This document shows positions 55,723-64,000 of a DNA stretch of 64,000 nucleotides, piece after piece. Source of the DNA: Bog-473 sp963738135 (lineage in GTDB: Bacteria; Actinomycetota; Acidimicrobiia; Acidimicrobiales; RAAP-2); the NCBI GenBank assembly GCA_963738135.1, contig CAVTVK010000001.1, positions 186,001 to 250,000 of the forward strand, read 5' to 3'. Every line of letters starts with the position of its first letter. Position 1 is the stretch's first letter. The translations under genes and the position numbers were made by a program. The notes beneath the pieces are model-generated. The model had not been told where the DNA came from. It was given only the letters and a program-made list of their open reading frames with translations, and did no database searches.

Positions 55723-58719
55723 TCAGGTCCGGGCGATCTCGCGCTCGTCGTAGGTCTCAATGATGTCGCCATCCTTCAGATCCTGGAAGTCCGACAACCC
55801 GATGCCGCACTCGAAGCCCGATGCCACCTCGCGCACGTCGTCCTTGAAGCGACGCAGCGAGTTGATGGCGCCCTTCCAGATGACCGTGCCGTCGCGCAGG
55901 AAGCGCACCTTGGAACCACGGGTGATCTTGCCGTCGCGCACGTAGCAGCCGGCCACGGCGCCGATCCGGGGCACCCGGAAGACCTCGCGCACCTCGGCCT
56001 CGCCGGTGACGACCTCCTCGTAGAGCGGGGAGAGCAGACCGAGCATGGCGGCCTCAATGTCCTCGAGCAGCTTGTAGATGATCTCGTAGGTCCGGATCTC
56101 GACGTCGGACGACTCGGCCATCTCACGGGAGCGCTTGTCGGGGCGCACGTTGAAGCCGATGATCGTGGCGTTGGAGGCCGCCGCGAGCTGCACGTCGTTC
56201 TCCGTGATGCCCCCGATGCCGCGCAGGACGAAGCTCAGCTTCACGTCCTCGCGCTCCAGGCGCTTGAGCGAATCGGTCACCGCTTCCAGCGAGCCCTGCA
56301 CGTCGGCCTTGAGCACGATGTTGAGCGTGGCCGTCTCGCCCCGTGAGATCTGCTCGAAGAGGTCCTCGAGCTTGGCCCCGGCCCCCGCCACGGGCTTGTG
56401 GCCCGACAGTCGGAAGCGCTGGACCCTGGCCTCACCGAGCGTGCGGGCCCGGGCCAGGTCCTTGGCGCCACGCACCTCGTCACCGGCGTGCGGCGGCTCC
56501 GAGAAGCCCAGCACCTGCACCGGCGTGGAGGGCAGCGCCTCCTTGATGTGGTCGCCCCGGTCGTCCACCAGCGCCTTGACCTTGCCCCAGGCGGGGCCGG
56601 CCACAACGGGGTCGCCGACCCGGAGGGTGCCCTGCTCGACGATGACGGTGGCCACGGGGCCACGTCCGGCCTCGAGGTTGGCCTCGAGCACGACGCCGCG
56701 GGCCTCGCCCTCGACCCGTGCGGTCAGCTCCTCGACCTCGGCCACCAGCACGATCTGCTCCAGCAGGCTGTCGATGCCGGTCCCCTGCAGTGCGGAGACC
56801 TCGACGACAATGGTGTCGCCGCCCCAGGCCTCGGGCACGAGCTCGCGCTCGGAGAGCTGCTGCAGGACACGCGACGAGTCGGCGTCGGGCCGGTCCATCT
56901 TGTTGACGGCCACGATGATCGGGACGTCCGCCGCCTTGGCATGGTCGATGGCCTCGATGGTCTGAGGCATGACGCCGTCGTCGGCTGCCACCACCAAAAT
57001 GACGATGTCGGTGGCCTCGGCGCCGCGGGCGCGCATCGCGGTGAAGGCGGCGTGGCCCGGGGTGTCGATGAACGTGATGCGGTGGTCGTTCCAGACGACC
57101 TGGTAGGCACCGATGTGCTGGGTGATGCCACCCGCCTCCCCCGCCACGACATCGGTCGAGCGGATGCGGTCGAGCAGCAGGGTCTTGCCGTGGTCGACGT
57201 GACCCATGACGGTGACGACGGGGGGACGGGGTCGCTGATCCGACTCGTCCTCCTCGTCCTCCTCCTCGAAGTAGCGGGCCAGCAGCTCGGCCTCTTGCTC
57301 TTCACCGGGGTCGACCAGGCGGATTTCGGCGCCGATCTCGGCTCCGAATAGCTCGATCATGTCGTCGGTCAGCGACTGTGTCGCCATGACCATCTCGCCC
57401 TGCAGGAGCAGGAAGCGCACGATGTCGCCGGCGCTGCGGTTGAGCTTGGGCCCGAGGTCGCGGGCCGTCGAGCCGCGCTCGATGATGATCTCGCCGTCGG
57501 GCACGGGCGCCGTCGACGGCTGGTACGTGGTGAGCTGCGTCGGCTCCAGTTCTTCGAGATTGCGCCGGCGCCTGCGGGCCCGCCTCTGGGGAGGCCGCCG
57601 CCCCGGCATGCCGCCACGACCACCCGGCGGTGGTGCACCACCGGGCGCTCCGCCACCTGGACGGCCACTGAAACCGCCACCGCCACCGGCGGGACGGCCT
57701 CCGTAGCCACCACCCGACGGTCCACCTGTCCCTGCGGGACGGCCGGCACCGCCGGCGGGACGCCCGCCGGTGCGCTGGGGGTAGGAACCACCGGGACGCG
57801 GAGGCGGCGCGCTGGGCCGGCGCCCGCCCATACCGGGCGGAGGCGGAATGGGCCGACCGCTCGGGCCTAGAGGCGGACGTGATCCCGGCGGCGGGGGCAC
57901 GGGCTTGCCAGAAGGGCTGAGTGGTGGGCGCGTGGCGCGGGAGCGATCGGGCGCGGTCGGCGCGGCGGCGTCGGCCGATGCGGGGGCCGCGCCGGCAGGG
58001 GCCTGTGCTGCGGACGCCTGGGCCGGCGATTGCGCCGCCGGAGCTGCTGCTGGGGCGGATGCCGGCGCGGGCGTCGACGGCGACGCGGGCGGAGCAGACG
58101 GGGCTGACTGGCCGGGAGACGAGGCCGGGGCCGGGGCCGGGGTGGACGGAGGAGCCTGCGTCGGGGACGACACCACCGGGGCGGACTGGGCCGCCGGCGC
58201 AGAGGTCGCCGCCGGCGCAGAGGCGGCAGCGGGCGCAGCCGGGGCCGCCGGGGGCGGGGTGGGACGGCTGCTGCTGATCAGGCGGGACGAACGGGCCGGC
58301 AGATCCGAGGTGCCGGGGGCGGTCGTCCCCGCACCGGTTCCTGCGGCCGGAGCGGAGACCGGACGGGCCGGTGCCTTCTTGACCGGAGCGCTGCTGGCGG
58401 CGGCGCTGCTCGAGACCGAGGTGAGCGGTCGCCTGGCCGGCGCCTCGCCGGAGCCACCCTCGCCGGCGGCGGGAGGAGCGGTCTTGGCGGCCTTCGTCGC
58501 CTTGCCCGCCTTCTTGGCCGTAGCGGGCTCCTCGGGCTGGACCGGGCGGCGCAGACCCTCGGCGTCGGCCTTGCGCCGGACGCGGTCGGCCTGTGCATCC
58601 TCGATAGAGGACGAGTGGCTCTTGACCCCGATCCCGAGGGAAAGGGCCAGCTCCAGCCCCTCCTTGTTGGTGAGGCCGAGCTCTTTGGCCAGCTCATAGA
58701 CGCGGATCTTCTTCGGCAA
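55723..58719 (-). CDS. infB: translation initiation factor IF-2
   Basis: A 998-residue GTPase that places initiator tRNA on the 30S subunit. The IF2-N region (KKIRVYELAKELGL) starts the protein, followed by a linker of about 330 residues made of Ala/Pro/Ser then Gly/Arg/Pro repeats (RPAGGAGRPAGTGG type). The G domain has GHVDHGKT from residue 506, DTPGHAAF and NKMDRPD, then domains II-IV. Initiation is at a TTG (58719). The long linker matches other actinobacterial IF-2 proteins. Confidence 0.95.
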   Translation of the reverse strand: MPKKIRVYELAKELGLTNKEGLELALSLGIGVKSHSSSIEDAQADRVRRKADAEGLRRPVQPEEPATAKKAGKATKAAKTAPPAAGEGGSGEAPARRPLTSVSSSAAASSAPVKKAPARPVSAPAAGTGAGTTAPGTSDLPARSSRLISSSRPTPPPAAPAAPAAASAPAATSAPAAQSAPVVSSPTQAPPSTPAPAPASSPGQSAPSAPPASPSTPAPASAPAAAPAAQSPAQASAAQAPAGAAPASADAAAPTAPDRSRATRPPLSPSGKPVPPPPGSRPPLGPSGRPIPPPPGMGGRRPSAPPPRPGGSYPQRTGGRPAGGAGRPAGTGGPSGGGYGGRPAGGGGGFSGRPGGGAPGGAPPPGGRGGMPGRRPPQRRARRRRRNLEELEPTQLTTYQPSTAPVPDGEIIIERGSTARDLGPKLNRSAGDIVRFLLLQGEMVMATQSLTDDMIELFGAEIGAEIRLVDPGEEQEAELLARYFEEEDEEDESDQRPRPPVVTVMGHVDHGKTLLLDRIRSTDVVAGEAGGITQHIGAYQVVWNDHRITFIDTPGHAAFTAMRARGAEATDIVILVVAADDGVMPQTIEAIDHAKAADVPIIVAVNKMDRPDADSSRVLQQLSERELVPEAWGGDTIVVEVSALQGTGIDSLLEQIVLVAEVEELTARVEGEARGVVLEANLEAGRGPVATVIVEQGTLRVGDPVVAGPAWGKVKALVDDRGDHIKEALPSTPVQVLGFSEPPHAGDEVRGAKDLARARTLGEARVQRFRLSGHKPVAGAGAKLEDLFEQISRGETATLNIVLKADVQGSLEAVTDSLKRLEREDVKLSFVLRGIGGITENDVQLAAASNATIIGFNVRPDKRSREMAESSDVEIRTYEIIYKLLEDIEAAMLGLLSPLYEEVVTGEAEVREVFRVPRIGAVAGCYVRDGKITRGSKVRFLRDGTVIWKGAINSLRRFKDDVREVASGFECGIGLSDFQDLKDGDIIETYDEREIART

Positions 58720-58771
58720 GTGGTTCTCTTTGTCCTTGAATTGTCTTGGGGCAAGGCGTCAACCCAGCCCC

Positions 58772-59053
58772 CTATCCTCGCACATCAGGTGCGGGGCGCT
58801 CCCACGCCTCACCCAGCTGTGCACGCAACTGCTGCATGTCCCCGGCATCGATGGACGCTGCGAAGGCCCGCTCGAAGCCGTGCCGACGCACCGCATCGTC
58901 CAGGCAGCCGGGCGAGTCCCGGCACAGCCAGGCACCCCGCCCCGCTCCGTGCCGGTCCACCGACAGGGCCCCGCCCGGAAGCCGGACGATCCGGATCAGC
59001 TGGTCGGCCGGCAGGGCGCTCCGGCAACCGACACAGGTCCGTGTCGGCGCTAT
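58772..59053 (-). CDS. ylxR: YlxR-family (DUF448) RNA-binding protein
   Basis: About 93 residues, with the family core TRTCVGCRSALPADQLIRIVR and GRGAWLCRDSPGCLDDAVRR. It sits between nusA and infB as expected. No ATG, GTG or TTG lies near the conserved start; the first plausible codon is ATA at 59053, overlapping the nusA stop (ATAG). Either a rare start codon is used or a base is wrong here. Confidence 0.85.
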   Translation of the reverse strand: MAPTRTCVGCRSALPADQLIRIVRLPGGALSVDRHGAGRGAWLCRDSPGCLDDAVRRHGFERAFAASIDAGDMQQLRAQLGEAWERPAPDVRG

Positions 59054-60375
59054 GCCTCGGCCTCTTCGGTCACCTCGGTTGCCACCGCAACCTCCCCGTC
59101 TGCCAGCTCGACGACCTCGACGACTTCGACGACTTCGACGACTTCGGTGGGCGTGGCCGCATCGGCCGGCGTGGCGGTCTCCGCTTCGGCGGCAGCCGCC
59201 GGCTCCGCCGGCGCCGCCCCGTCGGTGTCGCCGGACCCGGCGGCGGGTGTCTCCGCTGGATCCTCCGCCTGGTGGGTCCACTCCTCGGCCGACATCGCCT
59301 CGCCGCCCTCGGCCGGCTTCCAGACCAGCTCGCCGCTCTCGTCCTCGACCCACTCGCCCTCGGCCCAGTCCTGCTCGCCGTAGCCGCCGGCCTCTTCCTC
59401 GGCCAGCTGGGTCTCGCTCTTGATGTCGATGCGCCAGCCCGTGAGCCGCGCCGCCAGCCGGGCGTTCTGCCCTTCCTTGCCGATGGCCAGGGAGAGCTGG
59501 AAGTCGCTCACGATGACGGTGGCCGTGCCGGTCTCCTCGTCGAGGCGCACCTCTCGCACGCGGGCCGGGGCCAGCGCGTTCTGGATGAGCTCGACGGGGT
59601 CGTCCGAGAAGGGGACCACGTCGACGCGCTCGCCGCGCAGTTCGTTCGTCACCATGCGCACACGAGAGCCGCGGGCGCCCACGCAGGCGCCGACCGGGTC
59701 GACGTTGGGGTCGTTGGACCACACGGCGATCTTGGTGCGGTGGCCCGGCTCGCGGGCCGCCGCCTTGATCTCCACCACGCCGGACCCGATTTCGGGGACC
59801 TCGAGCTCGAAGAGGCGCTTGATCAGACCCGGGTGGGTCCGGCTGACGACGATCTGGGGACCCTTGGTGGTCTTGCGGACCTCGACGATGTATGCCTTCA
59901 GGCGGGCGCCGTGCTCGTAGCGCTCGTAGGAGACCTGCTCGGCCTGGGGGAGCAGGGCCTCGACCTTGCCCAGGTCGAGCAGGGTGTAGCGGTTGTCGGT
60001 CTGCTGCACGATGCCGGTGACGATGTCACCCTCGCGCCCCGCGTACTCCTCGTACTTCATGTCGCGCTCGACCTCGCGGATGCGCTGCAGGATCACCTGC
60101 TTGGCCGTCTGCGCGGCGATGCGCCCGAAGTCGTCCGGCGTGTCGTCCCACTCGCGCACGACCTCGCCGTCCTCGTTGAGCTCCTGCCCGTAGACGCGGA
60201 TCTCGCCCGAGTCGGGGTCGATGGTGACCACGGCCTCCTCGGCCGCGTCGGGGCGGCGCTTGTAGGCGGCCACCAGCGCGTTGGCCAGCGCGTCCAGCAA
60301 CGTCTCGACCGAGATCCCCTTGTCACGCGCGATCTGACCCAGCGCGTCCAGGAATTCGAAGTTGGTCTTGCTCAT
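59050..60375 (-). CDS. nusA: transcription termination/antitermination factor NusA
   Basis: A 441-residue RNA polymerase-associated factor. The N-terminal domain shows FEFLDALGQIARDKGIS, then an S1 domain (GDIVTGIVQQ) and KH domains (PVGACVGARGSRVRMV, LAIGKEGQNARLAARLTGW). An acidic Ala/Glu tail of about 110 residues follows and includes a Val-Val-Glu repeat. The ATG at 60375 overlaps the rimP stop (ATGA). The tail replaces the acidic repeats found in some proteobacteria. Confidence 0.95.
   Translation of the reverse strand: MSKTNFEFLDALGQIARDKGISVETLLDALANALVAAYKRRPDAAEEAVVTIDPDSGEIRVYGQELNEDGEVVREWDDTPDDFGRIAAQTAKQVILQRIREVERDMKYEEYAGREGDIVTGIVQQTDNRYTLLDLGKVEALLPQAEQVSYERYEHGARLKAYIVEVRKTTKGPQIVVSRTHPGLIKRLFELEVPEIGSGVVEIKAAAREPGHRTKIAVWSNDPNVDPVGACVGARGSRVRMVTNELRGERVDVVPFSDDPVELIQNALAPARVREVRLDEETGTATVIVSDFQLSLAIGKEGQNARLAARLTGWRIDIKSETQLAEEEAGGYGEQDWAEGEWVEDESGELVWKPAEGGEAMSAEEWTHQAEDPAETPAAGSGDTDGAAPAEPAAAAEAETATPADAATPTEVVEVVEVVEVVELADGEVAVATEVTEEAEA
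59107..59142. repeat. 9-bp tandem repeat in the nusA tail
   Basis: Two CTCGACGAC units followed by two TTCGACGAC units (plus strand), coding a Val-Val-Glu run near the NusA C-terminus. Confidence 0.9.
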
Positions 60376-60896
60376 TGCCGCTTCACCCTCTCGCTCTTCT
60401 CGTGCTTCTCGCTCTTCGTCCGGCGGGGCGCGGGCCCCCACTCGAACACCGTCCGCGCCCGCTCGATCTGGTCGTAGGCGATGCGCAGCTCGCCGTCGGG
60501 CACCTCGGGACCGGTCAGCACGCAACCCGCCTCGTCCGCACGCGCCAGCGTCCCGGTGACCCGTCGGACGTCCTCGGTCCCCGAATCGATCCGCACGGTC
60601 ACGGTCTCCCCCACGGCCCGGGCGAAGTGCGCCGGGGTGCGGAGTCGCCGCTCGAGACCTGGGCTCGAGACCGACAACGTGTAGCGGCCCGGCATGGGAT
60701 CGATCTCGTCGAGGGCGGCCGAGACGTCCCGGGTGGCCTCACCCAGCTCGTCGAGGTTGATGCCCCCCTCGCGGTCGACGAAGACCGTCAGTTGCGCCCC
60801 GTGCACCTCCACGTCGACCAGGTCGAGGCCGCGCGACTGGAGGATCGGCGACAGCGCGTTCGCCAGCGTGTCGGTACCGCTGGTACTCCTGGTCAT
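60372..60896 (-). CDS. rimP: ribosome maturation factor RimP
   Basis: A 174-residue 30S assembly factor. It shows LDLVDVEVHGAQLTVFVDREGGINLDE, the MPGRYTLSVSSPGLERRL signature and a C-terminal SH3-like domain (VRRVTGTLARADEAGCVL). AGGAGGCGACGGCGATG gives a strong start at 60896. It is the first gene of the rimP-nusA-ylxR-infB operon. Confidence 0.94.
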   Translation of the reverse strand: MTRSTSGTDTLANALSPILQSRGLDLVDVEVHGAQLTVFVDREGGINLDELGEATRDVSAALDEIDPMPGRYTLSVSSPGLERRLRTPAHFARAVGETVTVRIDSGTEDVRRVTGTLARADEAGCVLTGPEVPDGELRIAYDQIERARTVFEWGPAPRRTKSEKHEKSERVKRQ

Positions 60897-60953
60897 CGCC
60901 GTCGCCTCCTCTCGTGGTCCTGGTCATCGTCCTGATATGTCCCCGCAAAGCGA

Positions 60954-60977
60954 AAGCGTGGGCCGCAGCCCACGCTT
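60954..60977 (-). terminator. hairpin terminator after proS
   Basis: A perfect nine-base-pair stem (AAGCGTGGG and its complement) with a six-base loop lies between the proS stop and the rimP start. Read on the minus strand it is followed by TCGCTTTG, a short T-containing stretch. It probably ends the rseP-ispG-proS message and isolates the rimP operon. Confidence 0.65.
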
Positions 60978-61034
60978 CAACGAGGTACTGATCTTCAAAA
61001 ATGGACAGCAGAAGGGATTATAGCAATTCCCGCA

Positions 61035-62448
61035 CTAATAGGACCGGGCGACGACGGCCACGAGATCGTCCTCGGGGTCCCCGGGCTCGGCCAACGAGCC
61101 GTCGGGCCGCTGCAGGCAACGGATGGAGAGGGCGTGCTGGGCCAGGCGGTCCTCGCCGTCGGGACCGAGTGCCCCGAGAGGGACCCGGGCGAAGCCGACG
61201 GAGGCCGCCTCGGTGGCTTCCTCGAGTGACGCGGCGGCCACCGTCCTGGCGTCGCGGGCCGCCGTGGCCTCCGCCAGGAGCTCGGGCCCGACCGTGTCCA
61301 GAATGGCGGTGACGGTGGTGGCGACGGCGCCCAGGGAGACGTTCTGCTTCTCCCGGCGGTGACGGGTCACGACGGTGACGTTGCCCTCGGCCAGGTCGCG
61401 CGGGCCGACCTCCACGCGCAGCGGGACGCCCTTGAGCTCCCAGGCCACGCTGCGCCGGCCGAAGCTGGTGTCGGTGCGGGCATCGAGGCGGACCCGGTGC
61501 CCGGCCGCCGTGAGCTCGGCGACCAGTGCCTCGGCGGCCGCGCCCACCTCGGGGCCGTCCTTGACCACGAGGACCACGACCTCGGAGGGGGCGAGGGCGG
61601 GGGGCAGGCGCAGGCCGAAGTCGTCCCCGTGGCCCATGACGAGCGCGCCGACGAGGCGGGTGGAAACACCCCACGAGGTCTGCCAGACGTACTCCTGGGT
61701 ACCCGCGGCGCTGGCGTAGGTGATGTCGAAGGGCCGCGGCGAAGTTCTGGCCCAGCTCGTGGCTGGTGCCCATCTGCAGCGCCTTGCCGTCGCCCATCAT
61801 CCCCTCGCACGTCCAGGTGCGCGTGGCGCCGGCGAAGCGCTCGCGCGCCGTCTTGTGCCCCGTGAGCACCGGCATGCTCAGCACATCGACCATGGTCGAG
61901 AGGTAGACGTCGTTGAGGATGCGCAGCGCGTAGGCCAGCGCGTCCTCCTCGGTGGCATGCGCCGTGTGCCCCTCCTGCCACAGGAACTCGCTGGTGCGCA
62001 GGAAGAGCCGGGGCCGCAGCTCCCAGCGCACGACGTTGGCCCACTGGTTGATCAGGAGCGGCAGGTCGCGGTGGCTCTGCACCCACTTGGAGAAGAAGCT
62101 GTTGATCACCGTCTCGCTGGTGGGGCGGACGACCAACGGCTCTTCGAGCTCCTTGCCGCCGCCGTGCGTGACGACGGCCAGCTCGGGGGCGAAGCCTTCC
62201 ACGTGCTCGGCTTCGAGCTTCAGGAAGGACTCGGGGATGAAGAGCGGGAAGTAGGCGTTCTCGGCCCCGGCCTCCTTGATGCGCCGGTCGAGCTCGGCCT
62301 GCATGAGCTCCCAGATGCCGTAGCCCCAGGGCCGGATGACCATGGTGCCGCGGGCGGGGCCGTTGTCCGCCATCTCGGCGCCGGCGATCACCTCTTGGTA
62401 CCAGCGCGGGAAGTCCTCTTCACGCGTGACGATCGCACCCTTGGCCAT
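61035..62448 (-). CDS. proS: prolyl-tRNA synthetase, short eukaryote/archaea-like type (one frameshift)
   Basis: Charges tRNA-Pro. The reading starts at the ATG at 62448 (MAKGAIVTREEDFPRWYQEV). The class II core has VIRPWGYGIWELMQAELD, VRPTSETVI, RWELRPRLFLRTSEFLWQEGHTAHAT and GTSHELGQNF. An extra base in the GGG at 61731-61733 shifts the frame before FDITYASAAG. The rest is the anticodon domain and a C-terminus ending in Tyr (VARSY). Corrected length is 470 residues; the absence of the long editing insertion and the Tyr end mark the archaeal/eukaryotic-like form. Confidence 0.92.
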
Positions 62449-62459
62449 GGGTGCGCAGG

Positions 62460-63701
62460 CTAGTGGTCGGTCTCTCCCCCGCTGTGACGCCGGATGATCT
62501 CGATCTTCTCGCCGGCGTGGTTGGGATCGGCGCCCGTCGCGTCGAGCAGGGCGCGCCGGTCGGCCTCCGCCTCGGCCTCTGCGCTCGAATCGGCCAGGGC
62601 CAGACGCGCCTCGACCCCTTCGTCCACGAGACGCTCCGCCTCGTCCACCAGCGCCTGCACCATCTCCGACTCGGGGACGACGCGGATGATCTTGCCGCGG
62701 ATGAAAAGGTGGCCCTTCTGCTTGCCGGCCGCAATGCCGAGGTCGGCCTCGCGCGCCTCGCCGGGGCCGTTGACCACACAACCCATCACCGCCACCTGAA
62801 TGGGCAGGTTGAGTTTCTCGAGCGCCTCCTGGGCCTCCTTGGCCACCGCGATGACGTCCACCTGGGCCCGGCCGCACGAGGGGCAGGCGATGAGGTCGAG
62901 ACCCTTGCGCTCCCGGAGGCCGAGCGATTCGAGCAACTGGCGCCCGGCCCGGGCTTCCTCCACCGGGTCCGCGGTCAGCGAGAAGCGGATGGTGTCGCCG
63001 ATGCCCTCGGCCAGCAGGGCGCCGATGCCGGCCGTGCCCTTGACCAGCCCGGCGGGCGGCGGCCCCGCCTCGGTCACACCGAGGTGCAGCGGGTGGTCGA
63101 ACGTCTCCGAGGCCAGCCGGTAGGCGGCGATCATCAGCGCCACCGAGGAGGCCTTGACCGAGATCTTCACGTCGGTGAAGTCGACCTCCTCGAAGAAGGC
63201 CAACTCGTTGCGGGCCGATTCCACCAGTGCCTCCGGTGTCGCTCCCCCGTACTTCTTGTAGAGGTCGGGGTGCAGCGATCCCGCGTTGACCCCGATGCGG
63301 ATCGGCACGCCGCGGTCACGCGCCTCGGCGGCCACCTGCTTGATCTCGGCCTCCTTGCGCAGATTGCCCGGGTTCAGACGCAGGCCCTGCACGCCGGCTT
63401 CCAGGGCGGCCAGCGCCATCTCGTGATGGAAATGGATGTCGGCCACGATCGGCACCGGCGAGCGCGGGACGATGTGGGCCAGACCCTCGGCCGCCGCCTC
63501 CTCGTTGCAGGTGCAGCGCACGATGTCGGCGCCCGCCGCCGCCAGCGCGTAGATCTGCGCCAGCGTGCCGTCAACGTCCGCCGTCTTGGTGGTCGTCATC
63601 GACTGCACCGTCACCGGTGCGCCGTCGCCGATGGGCACGCCGCCGAGGGTGATGCGGCGGGTGGGTCGGCGCGGGGACAGGAGTGACGCGGAGAGCTCCA
63701 C
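62460..63701 (-). CDS. ispG: 4-hydroxy-3-methylbut-2-enyl-diphosphate synthase
   Basis: A 413-residue iron-sulfur enzyme of the MEP isoprenoid pathway. It shows VTVQSMTTTKTADVDGTLAQI, IVRCTCNEEAAAEGL, ADIHFHHEMALAA and the 4Fe-4S ligands in CPSCGR and GCVVNGPGEA. The GTG at 63701 starts just after the rseP stop; the frame further upstream is rseP shadow. The rseP-ispG-proS order is conserved in actinobacteria. Confidence 0.94.
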   Translation of the reverse strand: MELSASLLSPRRPTRRITLGGVPIGDGAPVTVQSMTTTKTADVDGTLAQIYALAAAGADIVRCTCNEEAAAEGLAHIVPRSPVPIVADIHFHHEMALAALEAGVQGLRLNPGNLRKEAEIKQVAAEARDRGVPIRIGVNAGSLHPDLYKKYGGATPEALVESARNELAFFEEVDFTDVKISVKASSVALMIAAYRLASETFDHPLHLGVTEAGPPPAGLVKGTAGIGALLAEGIGDTIRFSLTADPVEEARAGRQLLESLGLRERKGLDLIACPSCGRAQVDVIAVAKEAQEALEKLNLPIQVAVMGCVVNGPGEAREADLGIAAGKQKGHLFIRGKIIRVVPESEMVQALVDEAERLVDEGVEARLALADSSAEAEAEADRRALLDATGADPNHAGEKIEIIRRHSGGETDH

Positions 63702-63705
63702 GAGG

Positions 63706-64000
63706 TCAGTGGAGCTGCAGCGGATGGGTGATATCGAGATAGATCCCGGCGAAGACGAACACCAGGAGGAAGGCGATGAAGAGCGCGGCCACCGGGAACA
63801 GCTTCGTGATGTCGGCCCGGTAGTAGGGCTGCCCCCGCTTGGTGCGTATCCACTCGTAGGCGGCAACGGCGACGTGCCCGCCATCGAGGGGGATCATCGG
63901 CAGCATGTTCAAGATTGCGAAGACGACGTTGATCGCGATGAGGAGGACGAGCACCGAAGCGAGACCGGCCTGCTCCGACTGGGCACCGAGGTTGGCGATC
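63706..64000 (-). CDS. rseP: site-2 protease RseP-type M50 peptidase, C-terminal fragment
   Basis: The last 97 codons of an intramembrane zinc protease; the gene continues beyond the window. Visible are the helix VLLIAINVVFAILNMLPMIPLDGGH, with the conserved NxxPxxxLDGG motif carrying the third zinc ligand Asp, and the final hydrophobic helix. It is probably the regulated-proteolysis enzyme usually found between dxr and ispG. Confidence 0.9.
   Translation of the reverse strand, partial: IANLGAQSEQAGLASVLVLLIAINVVFAILNMLPMIPLDGGHVAVAAYEWIRTKRGQPYYRADITKLFPVAALFIAFLLVFVFAGIYLDITHPLQLH

Noticed and set aside
1..64000. tRNA or rRNA genes
   Set aside because: I looked for T-loop and CCA-end patterns in the gaps and found none that could be supported by eye; a tRNA search program would be needed to exclude them fully.

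Overview
The window is a very GC-rich, gene-dense bacterial chromosome segment that best fits an Actinomycetota member, probably class Acidimicrobiia. Indicators are the actinobacterial gene neighbourhoods (yebC-ruvCAB, yajC-secD-secF-relA, dapA-RNase J, pnp-rpsO-ribF-truB-rbfA-infB-ylxR-nusA-rimP and proS-ispG-rseP), a DUF222-HNH protein, an F420-type luciferase-like oxidoreductase, a MhuD-like haem oxygenase, and a secreted peptidase with YWLVASDGG repeats of a type I associate with Acidimicrobiia. I see no rRNA, tRNA, insertion sequence, phage gene or CRISPR array. The class-level placement is inference. Layout: 0-6 kb holds the end of a SEDS (FtsW/RodA-type) gene, a MhuD-like monooxygenase, a bifunctional-nuclease gene with rodA, mscS, and the start of a long minus-strand run read as yajC, secD, secF, relA, hisS, aspS, rarA, S53 peptidase, alaS, ruvX, mltG, aroE (22.5 down to 3.4 kb). 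Between about 7.9 and 21.5 kb almost every long gene is broken by single-base shifts, mostly an extra base in a G/C run. Because these are essential genes, I read them as sequence errors and annotate each gene as one feature. An 825-base gene-free region with G-rich hairpins and a 24-bp repeat (22.5-23.3 kb) separates yajC from a plus-strand response regulator/histidine kinase pair, followed by an ABC exporter and ruvB-ruvA-ruvC-yebC. The middle, 31.6-42 kb, is accessory: a Cys-containing secreted protein, a TetR/AurF-like diiron pair, two alpha/beta hydrolases, a DUF222-HNH protein, an F420-type oxidoreductase, an SDR enzyme, a DUF1275 membrane protein, a probable 45-residue membrane peptide and a potassium channel. 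From 42 kb to the end the genes are mostly core and all on the minus strand: RNase J and dapA; a TetR/ferritin-like diiron operon behind a clear promoter/operator; rhomboid, TetR and dapB; an M16 peptidase; then the RNA/translation block pnp to rimP; and finally proS, ispG and a partial rseP. Functionally the core links translation (IF2, NusA, RimP, RbfA, TruB, S15, four tRNA synthetases), RNA decay (PNPase, RNase J), protein export (SecDF-YajC), recombination (RuvABC, RuvX, RarA), lysine and peptidoglycan synthesis (DapA, DapB, RodA, MltG), isoprenoid and shikimate synthesis (IspG, AroE) and the stringent response. Overlapping GTGA or ATGA stop-start junctions are common, indicating tight operons.
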